Shown: piece after piece, positions 40,794-49,845 of the stretch | Position numbering within the stretch: the first letter of the stretch is position 1 | How the letters are laid out: each line of letters opens with the position of its first letter | Assembly (NCBI GenBank): GCA_934233745.1 | Contig: CAKQGN010000008.1 | Span: 12,925-76,924 of the forward strand | DNA from: an uncultured Clostridia bacterium | GTDB taxonomy: Bacteria; Bacillota; Clostridia; Christensenellales; CAG-917 | DNA length: 64,000 nt | Direction of reading: 5' to 3' | Notes under the pieces: generated by a model | Databases searched by the model: none | What the model saw: only the letters and a program-made list of their open reading frames with translations | What the model was told of the DNA's origin: nothing | Translations under genes and position numbers: made by a program

Positions 40794-41839
40794 CAGTCGA
40801 AATCCTTGAGTTTTTTGAGACGGTTTGGATGACGGAGCTTGCGCAACGCCTTTGCCTCGATTTGACGGATACGCTCACGAGTGACGTTGAATTCCTTGCC
40901 GACTTCTTCGAGCGTTCTGGGATGCGAATCGTCAAGACCGTATCTCAAACGCAACACCTTTTCTTCACGCGGAGTAAGCGTGTTAAGCACTTGAATGAGT
41001 TGCTCTTTGAGCATATTGCCCTCTGCCACTTCGCTCGGAGATTGAGAGGTGTGATCCTCGATAAAATCGCCGAGGTGGCTGTCTTCCTCCTCACCGATAG
41101 GCGTTTCGAGGGATACGGGGTCTTGTGCGATTTTTTGAATTTCACGCACACGCTCGACCGAGCAACCGAGGTACGCCGCAATCTCCTCCGCCGACGGCTC
41201 TCTGCCGAGTTTTTGAAGGAGTTGACGAGTGGCGCGCACTTGTTTGTTGATGGTTTCCACCATATGCACGGGGATACGAATCGTTCTTGCCTGGTCGGCT
41301 ATCGCTCGAGTGATTGCCTGTCTTATCCACCAAGTTGCGTATGTCGAAAACTTGAATCCCTTTGTGTAGTCGAATTTTTCAACCGCTTTCATCAAGCCGA
41401 GGTTGCCTTCCTGAATGAGGTCGAGAAATTGCATGCCTCTGCCGACATAGCGTTTTGCAATGGACACGACAAGGCGCAAGTTCGCTTCGCTCAAAATATG
41501 CTTTGCTTCCTCATCGCCCTCTTCCATACGCTTTGCAAGCTCGATTTCCTGATCAGCCGTCAGGAGGGGAACTTTGCCGATGTCTTTGAGGTAAATTTTC
41601 ACCGAGTCGTCAACGCTTGAATCGATGATTTTGTCAAGAGCGATGTCGTCCTCTTCGATGGTTTCTTCCACTTTGACGTTTTCGTTCTGCAAAGCGTTGA
41701 ACACCATCTCCATGTCCTCGGCAGTCGCATTGAGATGCTCGAGTCTTGCCATTATGTCGTCTTCGCTGATAGAGCCTTTGCTCTTTCCGTAGGCGACGAT
41801 TTTGTCAATCTCTTGTTTTAAAAGTTGTTCTCTGTCCAC
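40793..41839 (-). CDS. rpoD: RNA polymerase primary sigma factor RpoD (SigA)
   Basis: 348 residues. Region 1.1 is short; region 1.2-2 has DSVKIYLKDIGKVPLL, EANLRLVVSIAKRYVGRGMQFLDLIQEGN and FSTYATWWIRQAI; region 3 has VETINKQ; region 4 ends TLEEVGKEFNVTRERIRQIEAKALRKLRHP. It directs RNA polymerase to the TTGACA/TATAAT promoters seen across this window. The stop of dnaG is 20 bases upstream. Start ATG 41837-41839 with GGAGGAG. Confidence 0.98.
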   Translation of the reverse strand: MDREQLLKQEIDKIVAYGKSKGSISEDDIMARLEHLNATAEDMEMVFNALQNENVKVEETIEEDDIALDKIIDSSVDDSVKIYLKDIGKVPLLTADQEIELAKRMEEGDEEAKHILSEANLRLVVSIAKRYVGRGMQFLDLIQEGNLGLMKAVEKFDYTKGFKFSTYATWWIRQAITRAIADQARTIRIPVHMVETINKQVRATRQLLQKLGREPSAEEIAAYLGCSVERVREIQKIAQDPVSLETPIGEEEDSHLGDFIEDHTSQSPSEVAEGNMLKEQLIQVLNTLTPREEKVLRLRYGLDDSHPRTLEEVGKEFNVTRERIRQIEAKALRKLRHPNRLKKLKDFD

Positions 41840-41859
41840 TTATACTCCTCCTGGGTGAA

Positions 41860-43632
41860 TCAAAGTTTATCGTTGATGTCTTTTGATTTTAATATTTTTT
41901 GCAAGCGGGATATCTCCGCAATGCTCGCTCTTTTTGCTTCGGGATCAGACAGTTCGTTATAGCCGTTTTTGACTTGTTCGAGGCGTTTTGCCACGCTTTC
42001 GTTTGCAAGCATAAGCACGCAATCACCGAAATAATCCGCCTCTCTTATAGTGTCGGCAAACTTCATGTTGACATTCAGAATCTTGTTGATTTCATCGTTT
42101 TCATAACCGAATTTGCTGAACATCGGATTGACCAAATCGGTATGTTCGGGCATGGTTTTTGCCCAATCGAAAACTTCTTTATGCAAATCGTTTGCAAGCC
42201 ACTCGGTTTTTATTTTGCTTATATCCACAAACTTCTCGCCTTTCAGAATGCGGTTCAGTACAAAACGCGACGCAATCAAAGTTTTTTCGATTTTTTCTTC
42301 GTCGTTCTCTTTTGTCCGTTCGATTTTTGTCGGACGAATCATGCCGACTTCGTCCGTAAGCGTGGCAACGGATACGCCGCTTTTTTGGGACACAATATCC
42401 ATATAAACTTCACGTTCGGCACGATTATCAATCGTTTTCAGCACTTTAAGTGCCGATTGTATGTATTTTGCGCGCCCGTTGACCGAGCCTAAATTGTTTG
42501 CGTCCGCGCAGAGTTTGAGTTTGTATTCGATGACGGGCAACGCCTCTTTTTGCTTTTTGACAAACGCCTCCACTCCGCCCTCGCGCACGGTTTCGTCGGG
42601 GTCTTTGCCGTCGTCCAACGAAATAACTCTGACGTTTTGCACAAACTTGGCGAGTATATCCACATTGCGAATCGTTGCTTTTTTGCCTGCGCCGTCGCCG
42701 TCATAACACACATACAAAGTTTCCGTCATGCGGGAAAGCTCTCTTGCCTGCCCGTCCGTAAGAGCCGTGCCCATACACGCAACGGCATTCTTTATGCCGC
42801 TCGCGCCGAGCGATATGACGTCCATATAGCCCTCAACCAAGATAAGTTCCTTGTATGCAATGCCGTTGAGTTTTTTGTCGCGCTTTATAAAGTTGACTCC
42901 GTATATGGTGCGTCCTTTGTCAAAGAGTGCGGTGTTGGTGGAATTCTTGTATTTTGCAATGTCTTTTTCGCCGTGATAAATACGTCCGCCAAATGCTATG
43001 ACGTTGCTCATACTGTCCATAATCGGCACGATGATTCGGTTTGCAAAAGCGTCATACGGTCTTTCCGTGTTGGCAATAAGTCCGCACTCCTCCAAATCTT
43101 TGAGCAAATATCCTTTGCGGCGCATATATCCGACCATGCTCTCTCCGTCAAGCGAAAGCCCCAGACCGTAACGCTTTGCCGTCTCGTCGTCAAGGGAGCG
43201 ATTGTGCAAATACTCTCTTGCCTCCTTGCCCTTGTTTTCATCAAGAAGATTGTTGCGATAATACCTTGCCACATCGCGCATAAGTTGTTTCAAAACATCC
43301 GAATGTTCCTTCTTTTTGGCGTATTCGGGATCGAGCTTAACTTCGGGTAGCTGCATCCCCACCTTGTCGGCAAGCAACTTCACGGCGTCGTAAAAGGACA
43401 CGGATTCCATTTCCATGACAAACTTGACGACATCGCCGGTTGCACCGCATCCGAAACAATGATACCAGCCGTTGTTTACGCAAAAAGAAGCGGTTTTTTC
43501 ATTGTGAAAAGGACAGCACCCGAAATAGCGTCCGCCTTTTTTCTGCAAGGGAACATACTGCGAAATGACTTCCACAAGGTCGCATTTGTATTTGAGTTCC
43601 TCCATAAATTCGGGAGTAAAACCGCCTGCCAT
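41860..43632 (-). CDS. dnaG: DNA primase DnaG
   Basis: 590 residues. N-terminal CHC2 zinc finger (CPFHNEKTASF ... YHCFGCGATGD), RNA polymerase domain with Toprim motifs (LVEGYMDVISL, YVCYDGDGAGKKA) and a C-terminal DnaB-binding helical domain. It makes the RNA primers for DNA synthesis. Start ATG 43630-43632 with AGAGGT. It heads the macromolecular synthesis run dnaG-rpoD-trmK-nif3-zinc ribbon-lacZ. A-T-rich sequence with TATATAAT lies upstream. Confidence 0.96.
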   Translation of the reverse strand: MAGGFTPEFMEELKYKCDLVEVISQYVPLQKKGGRYFGCCPFHNEKTASFCVNNGWYHCFGCGATGDVVKFVMEMESVSFYDAVKLLADKVGMQLPEVKLDPEYAKKKEHSDVLKQLMRDVARYYRNNLLDENKGKEAREYLHNRSLDDETAKRYGLGLSLDGESMVGYMRRKGYLLKDLEECGLIANTERPYDAFANRIIVPIMDSMSNVIAFGGRIYHGEKDIAKYKNSTNTALFDKGRTIYGVNFIKRDKKLNGIAYKELILVEGYMDVISLGASGIKNAVACMGTALTDGQARELSRMTETLYVCYDGDGAGKKATIRNVDILAKFVQNVRVISLDDGKDPDETVREGGVEAFVKKQKEALPVIEYKLKLCADANNLGSVNGRAKYIQSALKVLKTIDNRAEREVYMDIVSQKSGVSVATLTDEVGMIRPTKIERTKENDEEKIEKTLIASRFVLNRILKGEKFVDISKIKTEWLANDLHKEVFDWAKTMPEHTDLVNPMFSKFGYENDEINKILNVNMKFADTIREADYFGDCVLMLANESVAKRLEQVKNGYNELSDPEAKRASIAEISRLQKILKSKDINDKL

Positions 43633-43795
43633 AATACCTCTTCTTATGTTTTCTAATTATATATACGAATAAAAAACCTTTTTTTCCTAAAATAAAATAA
43701 AAATTATGAAAAATTTGCTTAACTGTATATTTTGCAAATGAACGTAACCGAAAGAAATCGGTTCAATCATTACCGCAAATCAATTATTCAAATAC

Positions 43796-43821
43796 AAAGG
43801 ACGGCAGAGGCGCCGTCCTTT
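43796..43821 (-). terminator. Hairpin after acpP, probable terminator
   Basis: AAAGGACGGC / GCCGTCCTTT stem with a six-base loop, directly behind acpP. The U-tract on the minus strand is short and interrupted. Upstream of dnaG the rest of this gap (43633-43795) is A/T-rich. Confidence 0.6.
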
Positions 43822-43839
43822 TGCACCGATTTATCATTT

Positions 43840-44070
43840 TTATTTGGTTTGCTTTTCTATGTAGCTCACGACATCGCCGACTGTTTTGAGAGATACGATT
43901 TCGTCGTCATCGGCGGTAAAACCGTATTCATCCTCAACCGCCATAATAAGCGTGACGATATCCAGGCTGTCAAGCCCCAAATCCTTGATGATGTCGCTGT
44001 CGAGCGTAATTTCGTTTCTGTCTTTTCCGAGTTCGTTTTCCAAAATGTCTTTTATTTTTTCGAGAACCAT
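43840..44070 (-). CDS. acpP: Acyl carrier protein
   Basis: 76 residues, acidic. The phosphopantetheine serine is in the motif LGLDSLDIV (about residue 35). It carries growing acyl chains in fatty-acid synthesis (or a related pathway); no other fab genes are in the window. Start ATG 44068-44070 with GGAGG. It has its own promoter and lies 112 bases behind a gene for a 4'-phosphopantetheinyl transferase that could activate it. Confidence 0.93.
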   Translation of the reverse strand: MVLEKIKDILENELGKDRNEITLDSDIIKDLGLDSLDIVTLIMAVEDEYGFTADDDEIVSLKTVGDVVSYIEKQTK

Positions 44071-44099
44071 ATATACCTCCGATTGCTCATTTATTTTTT

Positions 44100-44128
44100 A
44101 TTATATCACCCTTTTTGCTCTTAAACAA
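44100..44128 (-). promoter_or_regulatory. acpP promoter
   Basis: TTGTTT (44123-44128), 17-base spacer, TATAAT (44100-44105). Confidence 0.65.
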
Positions 44129-44181
44129 GAAAGGATTATAATTCGATAATTTTGTTTTTTAAGATTAACATTGTTATTGTG

Positions 44182-44679
44182 TCAGCCGTTGTCGATGGCG
44201 GAAATGTCAATTTCGTATGCGATGATATTCTGCTCGTCGGCGCATACGCAAGCGTGGTAGTCCTCCCACACGGGAAAATGCTCGAAATGAGCGTCCTTTG
44301 GGATCTCACGCCTGAAAGCAGATAAACCTTCACCGGTAAATTTGAGATAACTCTCTCTTTCCGTCCATTTTTCAAAGAATTCTTCAATATTTGCTGCATC
44401 TATGAAGTCGAATTTCTTGAAGTCGATATCGCGTATCTTCTCGATGTCAACGCCGATCGGGGCGTGCGATATGCCAAGCATAACAACGCCGTCCGTATGC
44501 GAAAGATTGAAGTACGCCTCGTCCGTGTCAAAGCGAGGTTTTTCGCCGTCTGAACGGATGATTTCAACCTCTTTTGGCAAATCCGCACCGTACTGCGCCA
44601 TTATATCTCTATAATGACCATAGCAGAATTTGACAAATTTGTCACTGTCGACCTTGCCTTTGGCAAAGAAAAGCACCAT
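44182..44679 (-). CDS. 4'-phosphopantetheinyl transferase, Sfp-type
   Basis: 165 residues, short for the Sfp group (about 220). It has the conserved FNLSHTDGVVMLGIS, the Mg-binding GVDIEKI and the WTERESYLKFTGEGL motif. It transfers the 4'-phosphopantetheine arm of CoA to a carrier protein serine. The start is two bases after the hom stop, so it belongs to the coaX-hom-PPTase operon; coaX supplies the CoA pathway and acpP downstream is a likely substrate. The N-terminal half is shortened compared with Sfp itself. Confidence 0.85.
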   Translation of the reverse strand: MVLFFAKGKVDSDKFVKFCYGHYRDIMAQYGADLPKEVEIIRSDGEKPRFDTDEAYFNLSHTDGVVMLGISHAPIGVDIEKIRDIDFKKFDFIDAANIEEFFEKWTERESYLKFTGEGLSAFRREIPKDAHFEHFPVWEDYHACVCADEQNIIAYEIDISAIDNG

Positions 44680-44681
44680 GA

Positions 44682-45959
44682 TTATTCCTCAACTCTGACG
44701 AGTGCGACAACGCCGTTTGTGACGTCGAGATTTTCAATTTGCAAAAGCGTGTTTTTCATATTGCTTTCGCTTGTTTTGTCGGTGACAAACACCAGACAAT
44801 CTTTGCCGTCTTTGGTGGTTTTTTGCAAAACCGATTGAATAGATATACGGTTTTTTGCAAATACCGCAGATATTTTGGCAAGCGAATCTTTGCTTTGTCG
44901 AACGTGTATGCGCACATAGTATTTCGATGAAAAATCGCTTGCGAAATCGTTATCCGAGATTTCGCTTTCAGTCATAAAATCAAATCTTCTGTGCGCTTGT
45001 TTTCCCGCTGCAAACACAATGTCGCTCACGATTGCGCTGCCCGTCGGGAATGCGCCTGCGCCCCTACCGTACAGCATAACGTCATCAACGCTGTCACCGT
45101 GGATATAAAGCGCGTTGAAAGAGCCTTTTACGGACGAAAGCGGATGAGTTTGCGGCAAAAACGCAGGGTGTACTCTCGCCTCGATTTTGCCGTCCGTCAC
45201 GTTGGAAATCGCAAGCAATTTGATTGCGTAGCCAAGCTCTTTGCCTATTGCAATGTCCTCAACGGATATATTTGAAATACCCTCGCGATAAATCTTTTCG
45301 ATCGGCACTCTCTTTTTGTAGGCAAGCGAGGACAAAATGCTGTTTTTGTAGGTGGAATCGAAACCTTCGACGTCCGCGGTGGGATCTGCCTCGGCATAGC
45401 CGAGCTTTTGCGCTTCTTTGAGGCAGGTTTGATAATCCACACCCTCATCGCTCATCTTTGACAAAATATAGTTTGTCGTACCGTTGACAATGCCTTTGAG
45501 CGAGGTTATGCGGTTTGCCTGCATACTGTCCGTAAGCGTGCGAATGACGGGTACGCCACCAACGCAACTTGCCTCGAAATACAAGCCTGCACCGCTCTTT
45601 TTTGCGGCGAGTTCAAGCTCGTGCCAACTTTTTGCAAACATCTCTTTGTTTGCCGTGACAATGCTTTTGCCTTTTTCCAACGCTTTGACGAGAAAACTCT
45701 TTGCAGGCTCTACGCCGCCAAAAAACTCCGCAACGATTTGCACATCGTCGTCGCTTAAAATATCGTCGATATTTTGCGTGACTATGGATTTGTCGACGCC
45801 GAGTTCTTCGCATCTAACGAGATTTCTTTCAAGAACGCGTTTGACTTCGATGTCAAGTCCCTCGTTTTGCTTTATCATTTCGCGCTTGTCGCGCAGTATT
45901 TCATACGTTCCGCCACCCACGACGCCGAGTCCGAGCAACGCAACCCCTATTTTTTTCAT
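44682..45959 (-). CDS. hom: Homoserine dehydrogenase
   Basis: 425 residues. Rossmann start VALLGLGVVGGGTYEIL, catalytic/substrate region KMSDEGVDYQTCLKEAQKLGYAEADPTADVEGFDST, and a C-terminal ACT domain (YVRIHVRQSKDSLAKISAVF). It reduces aspartate semialdehyde to homoserine for threonine and methionine; the ACT domain implies feedback control, usually by threonine. Start ATG 45957-45959 with AAGGAAT. It follows coaX by 52 bases. Confidence 0.95.
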   Translation of the reverse strand: MKKIGVALLGLGVVGGGTYEILRDKREMIKQNEGLDIEVKRVLERNLVRCEELGVDKSIVTQNIDDILSDDDVQIVAEFFGGVEPAKSFLVKALEKGKSIVTANKEMFAKSWHELELAAKKSGAGLYFEASCVGGVPVIRTLTDSMQANRITSLKGIVNGTTNYILSKMSDEGVDYQTCLKEAQKLGYAEADPTADVEGFDSTYKNSILSSLAYKKRVPIEKIYREGISNISVEDIAIGKELGYAIKLLAISNVTDGKIEARVHPAFLPQTHPLSSVKGSFNALYIHGDSVDDVMLYGRGAGAFPTGSAIVSDIVFAAGKQAHRRFDFMTESEISDNDFASDFSSKYYVRIHVRQSKDSLAKISAVFAKNRISIQSVLQKTTKDGKDCLVFVTDKTSESNMKNTLLQIENLDVTNGVVALVRVEE

Positions 45960-46011
45960 ATTGCAATTCCTTATTCGCAACGTCGCAATGCAACGATTTG
46001 CAAATCAAAAC

Positions 46012-46791
46012 TTATTTCTTTTTATTGTTTCTGTCGTAAATGTATTTCAAGCCTTTGAGCGCAAGCGCACGGTCGGTGACGTCGATAAGATTGGGCTCGA
46101 CATTCTCTACAAGCACGCTCAGTCCGCCCGTAGCCACAACCTTTGCGCCCTGCATCTGGTCAAGTTCCTTGTACTTGTCAACAAGGTATTTCACAAGTCC
46201 CGTGTATCCGTAAACAATACCGCTTTGCATGCAACTTTTTGTGTCCGTACCCACGATATTTTGTGGTTTTTCAAGTTCGATTCTCGGAAGTTTCGCAGCC
46301 GTCGTGACAAGAGATTCCGTTGCGGTCTTGATGCCGGGCGCAATCGCTCCGCCGAGGTATACGCCGTCTTTTGTGACGAGATTGAACGTCGTTGCCGAGC
46401 CGAAATCCACCACAATTATCGGCCCGCCGTAAAACTTGTATGCCGCAGCCGCCCCGACGATTCTGTCCGTGCCGAGTTGCGTCGGGTGCGTGTAGGCAAT
46501 CTTCAAGCCCGTATCCGTCGTTGCCGACACCAAAAGCGGCTCTTTTCCGATGTAATCGCGACACATATGGTCAATCGTATAGTTGAGCGCAGGCGCAACC
46601 GAGGACATAACGCAAGCGTCTATGTCGTCAAAACGCACGCCTCTTTGATTGAGCAAATCGTAAAGAACCATTCCGTACTCGTCCGCAGTGCGCGACGCCA
46701 TCGTGGAAACTCTCCACGACGCAATCAAATTGTCGCCGTCAAAAACACCGTATTTGATGTTGGTGTTGCCGATGTCCATTGTGAGAATCAT
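46012..46791 (-). CDS. coaX: Type III pantothenate kinase CoaX
   Basis: 259 residues. Acetate kinase-type fold with ILTMDIGNTNIKYGVFD, the THPTQLGTDRIVGAAAAY loop and VVDFGSATTFNLV. It phosphorylates pantothenate, the first step of CoA synthesis; type III enzymes are not inhibited by CoA. Start ATG 46789-46791 with GAGAGGT; upstream in-frame ATGs lie in the leader. It has its own promoter and heads the coaX-hom-PPTase operon. Confidence 0.95.
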   Translation of the reverse strand: MILTMDIGNTNIKYGVFDGDNLIASWRVSTMASRTADEYGMVLYDLLNQRGVRFDDIDACVMSSVAPALNYTIDHMCRDYIGKEPLLVSATTDTGLKIAYTHPTQLGTDRIVGAAAAYKFYGGPIIVVDFGSATTFNLVTKDGVYLGGAIAPGIKTATESLVTTAAKLPRIELEKPQNIVGTDTKSCMQSGIVYGYTGLVKYLVDKYKELDQMQGAKVVATGGLSVLVENVEPNLIDVTDRALALKGLKYIYDRNNKKK

Positions 46792-46850
46792 CTTGTACCT
46801 CTCATGCGCAAGCGTGCATATCGTGCGCAATGTTACATTAAATTTACAAT

Positions 46851-46879
46851 AGTATACCAAACTATTCGGATATTATCAA
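46851..46879 (-). promoter_or_regulatory. coaX operon promoter
   Basis: TTGATA (46874-46879), 17-base spacer, TATACT (46851-46856). Confidence 0.7.
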
Positions 46880-46883
46880 CAAG

Positions 46884-46913
46884 AAAAATCGACCGCCGCA
46901 AAGACCGTCGATT
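46884..46913 (-). terminator. Terminator of the two-component operon
   Basis: AATCGAC / GTCGATT stem with a G/C-rich loop, then TTTTTC on the minus strand, directly after the kinase stop. Confidence 0.65.
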
Positions 46914-46939
46914 ACTATTGTATCTTTCAAACAATCCGT

Positions 46940-48118
46940 TCAACGATTTATCGATGTCTTAGCCTGTGGCAAAATCATTTCGAACACTGCGCCGTTTCGG
47001 TTGTAGGCTTTCACGTCGCCGCCGTGGAGCTTGGCTATCTCTTTGGTGAGCGCAAGTCCTATGCCCGTATTGCCGTTTTTGCCGGTGTAGAATCTGTCGA
47101 AAATGTGCATAACGTCCCCTTTGTCAATACCCTCGCCGTCGTCGGAGATTGTCAGAACGACCTTGTGATTTTCAACGGTGCATTTGCACGACACCGCGCT
47201 TTTGCAAAACTTGAACGCATTGGATATGAGGTTGGATATGGCTTTTCGCATTTGCTTTTCGTCGCACGACACCATAGCCTCGTCGCAAAGTTCCGTTTGA
47301 ATTTGCTTTTGGCTGTTTTCAAAGGCGGGGGCGAGCGAGCATACGACGCTCCTTACGATATCGACAAGATTTGTCGGTTTGAAGTCGGACTTTGTTTGCG
47401 CCGAATCTATCTTTGAAAGGGCAAGCAACTCCTCGATAAGAGTCGTCATACGGTCGCTCTCTTCGAGGATAATCCCCGCCGATTCCTTGGTTGGCAAAAC
47501 GCCTGTTTGTATGCCCTCGGCATAGCCCTGAATCGCCATAAGCGGCGTTTTGAGTTCGTGCGAGGCGTTTTGAAAAAACGACTGCCTTATCTCCTGCGCA
47601 GACTCTATTGTTTTGCCGAGTTTCAGACCTATAACGCACACCGCCGCGCCGACTATTACCACCGCACCGCAAAACATCCAGTTGAGCCATCCGACATAAT
47701 TGATGATTGCGCTTATGTCGGCATAAAGAACATACTCGTATTTTTCGGACAAATTTTCATTGGACTCGTATACCGCCAGAACTATATTTCGATTTTTATC
47801 CTGTATTCGGTAAAACTTGCCGTGAGCGAGCGTGTTTTTGTCGCAAAATCCCAGAACAGCTTTCTCCGTTTCGGTGAGATACACCAAATCTTCGTTTGAC
47901 TGTCCGAGTTCGAGATACGCTACGCTTGCGCTCAAAAAATTCACTCCCGGCTTTTCGTCGTCGGGATAGTATTCGCTGCTTTCGTTTTCAATTGCTTTTT
48001 TTGCCTGAGTTTCAAGATTTTTTGGTATTGCGACGTTTACGACGACAAGAAGCGCGCAAAGTATAAGCGCAACCGAACATAAGCAAGTCAGCACTATTTT
48101 CAGTTTGATTCTTGTCAT
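46940..48118 (-). CDS. Two-component sensor histidine kinase
   Basis: 392 residues. Two membrane helices (IVLTCLCSVALILCALLVVVNV and WMFCGAVVIVGAAVCVIGL) enclose an extracytoplasmic sensor of about 115 residues. No clear HAMP is seen before the H-box (FFQNASHELKTPLMAIQGYAEGI), then N-box ISNLISNAFKF, and G-boxes DDGEGID and GNTGIGLALTKEI. It senses an unknown envelope signal and phosphorylates the regulator encoded two bases upstream. Last gene of a three-gene operon with a membrane protein of duplicated domains. Confidence 0.94.
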   Translation of the reverse strand: MTRIKLKIVLTCLCSVALILCALLVVVNVAIPKNLETQAKKAIENESSEYYPDDEKPGVNFLSASVAYLELGQSNEDLVYLTETEKAVLGFCDKNTLAHGKFYRIQDKNRNIVLAVYESNENLSEKYEYVLYADISAIINYVGWLNWMFCGAVVIVGAAVCVIGLKLGKTIESAQEIRQSFFQNASHELKTPLMAIQGYAEGIQTGVLPTKESAGIILEESDRMTTLIEELLALSKIDSAQTKSDFKPTNLVDIVRSVVCSLAPAFENSQKQIQTELCDEAMVSCDEKQMRKAISNLISNAFKFCKSAVSCKCTVENHKVVLTISDDGEGIDKGDVMHIFDRFYTGKNGNTGIGLALTKEIAKLHGGDVKAYNRNGAVFEMILPQAKTSINR

Positions 48119-48120
48119 TT

Positions 48121-48816
48121 TTATTTCTCCGTGTTGCTCAGTTTATATCCGTATCCCCACACCGTTTCAATCGTAACGACGCTCTTTGCGGTTGCGAGTT
48201 TCTTTCTGATTCGTCTTACGGTTTCGTCGATAGCGCGTGTTTCGACGTCATCGCAAAGCCCCCAAATCTCGTCCAACAAGATGTCGCGAGAATAGGTTTT
48301 TTGCGGCTCGTTCATCATAAATGCCAAAACGTTCATTTCCGTCTTGGTCAGCGGAACAACGGTTTTATCTCTCAAAACCGAATGTTCATCTTCCGAATAC
48401 GTCAAGTCGGCGTATTTCAGCACTTTGCTTTTCTGATTGTTTGCACCGCTCATTTCCGCACGTCTCAAAAGAGCCTTCACCCTCATCAAAAGCAATGTCG
48501 GACGAAACGGTTTTGTAATATAATCGTCGCTGCCCAACATTATTCCGTTGACATAATCGAGTTCGCCGTCCTTTGCGGTGAGCAGAATAATCGGCACACA
48601 CGAAACCTCTCTCAATTCCTTTACGCATTCAACTCCGTCGCGCCCCGGCATCATAATGTCCATAATGACAAGGTCTGCCGGTTCTGTTGCAAACGCCGAA
48701 AGAAGCAAGTCGCCTGTTTCAAATGCGCTCACTTCGTATCCGTCGCTCTGAAGAAAGTTTTTCAGAAGTTCCCGTATATTCTTTTCGTCGTCGGCAATGT
48801 AAATTTTGTATGCCAT
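48121..48816 (-). CDS. OmpR/PhoB-family response regulator
   Basis: 231 residues. Receiver domain with acidic pair IADDEKN, phospho-acceptor Asp in VIMDIMMPGRDGVE (about 52), Thr in ILLTAKD and Lys in DDYITKPF. The winged-helix DNA-binding domain follows (EMNVLAFMMNEPQKTYSRDILLDEIWG, ETRAIDETVRRIRKKL). Start ATG 48814-48816 with GAGAGGG; an ATG four codons earlier is possible. A 22-base GGCGTTGCGAT dyad (48836-48857) lies in its leader. Confidence 0.95.
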   Translation of the reverse strand: MAYKIYIADDEKNIRELLKNFLQSDGYEVSAFETGDLLLSAFATEPADLVIMDIMMPGRDGVECVKELREVSCVPIILLTAKDGELDYVNGIMLGSDDYITKPFRPTLLLMRVKALLRRAEMSGANNQKSKVLKYADLTYSEDEHSVLRDKTVVPLTKTEMNVLAFMMNEPQKTYSRDILLDEIWGLCDDVETRAIDETVRRIRKKLATAKSVVTIETVWGYGYKLSNTEK

Positions 48817-48939
48817 AAGCCCTCTCACGGCAATCGGCGTTGCGATATCGCAACGCCTTTTGTCGGTTTTTCGGTTTTTGTGATTTCGTTGTAGTATTTG
48901 TTTTTCGTTTAAGGGTTTTGCTTTATGTTTTATTGATTC

Positions 48940-49755
48940 TTATCTGCCGCAATTCGCACCGCAAAGCGCAGTGAGTTTGTTTGCGATTTCATCGAGTTTT
49001 GCAAGGTCTTTGAGCAAAACGTCTTTCTCGTCCGCTGTCAAAGTTGTCAATGACGCAATGTAGGTGGCTTCGTCAAAGTTTGCATAATCGAAGTTCTCGT
49101 CAAGATTGTCATAGGATTCATAAACCTTGTTCCAAAGGTCTTGGCGAGCGTCCACAATGTCGTCAAATTCTTTTCTGAGGGCTTGAATTTGGTCGTTTGC
49201 AAGCTCTGCCTCGTCACACAATTTGCCGAAATTGTCGCCGAAAAAGTTTTCGTCGCACTCGATAAAGAGCATATCGTTGTCGCCGCAGGAACCGTCTGCT
49301 TCACAATTGCCGTCGGCGCAGTCGCCGTAGAGCATGTCTTCGTTGGTATCGAACAATTCGCCGTAGAGTTTTTCGAGTTGTGCATCGAGTTCGTCAAGCA
49401 CGTCGACGTTTTTCAACAGCGTTGCCTTTTCGTCGTCGCTCAAAACGCTCAGGCTTCCGATAAACGCCTTTTCGTCAAAGTTGTCGGGGAGTTCGTCAAG
49501 TTTTTGAAGCTCTGCAAAATACTTTTCCCAAAGTTCCGCGTTGTCGTCGAATGCTTTTTGATACTGATTTTCCAAACTTTCGATTTGAGACATCGTTTGA
49601 GTGACTTGAGAGGCATTCGCCGTCTTGTCGGTTGTCGCATTCGCAACCGTGCGTTTTGGCAAGAATACCACCAAGAGCGTAATCGCGGCAACTGCCAGCG
49701 CAGTGACGATAGCAACCGCAGTTATCTTGATTTTCAAAGATTTTTCCGTTTTCAT
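48940..49755 (-). CDS. Membrane-anchored protein with duplicated helical domain
   Basis: 271 residues. One N-terminal helix (ITAVAIVTALAVAAITLLVVFLP) anchors an exterior region. Two related helical units are seen: residues about 50-130 (LWEKYFAELQKLDELPDNFDEKAF, SLSVLSDDEKATLLKNVDVLDELDAQLEKL) and about 190-268 (LWNKVYESYDNLDENFDYANFDEATY, SLTTLTADEKDVLLKDLAKLDEIANKLTAL). They are joined by an acidic Cys-rich linker (GDCADGNCEADGSCGD). No known family. It precedes the response regulator and kinase and may be their signal partner. Start ATG 49753-49755 with AAAGGAG; the longer frame crosses the promoter region. Confidence 0.75.
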   Translation of the reverse strand: MKTEKSLKIKITAVAIVTALAVAAITLLVVFLPKRTVANATTDKTANASQVTQTMSQIESLENQYQKAFDDNAELWEKYFAELQKLDELPDNFDEKAFIGSLSVLSDDEKATLLKNVDVLDELDAQLEKLYGELFDTNEDMLYGDCADGNCEADGSCGDNDMLFIECDENFFGDNFGKLCDEAELANDQIQALRKEFDDIVDARQDLWNKVYESYDNLDENFDYANFDEATYIASLTTLTADEKDVLLKDLAKLDEIANKLTALCGANCGR

Positions 49756-49845
49756 GGTTTTACTCCTTTTGTTTATTGTAAGCCTTAGCTTACGGTTGAA
49801 GTTTAACAAATCGACACAGGAAAATCCCCGAAAAACTGCCGGATA

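Noticed and set aside
45484..46962. 492-codon plus-strand frame
   Set aside because: Antisense to hom and coaX, both certain; composition typical of an opposite-strand shadow.
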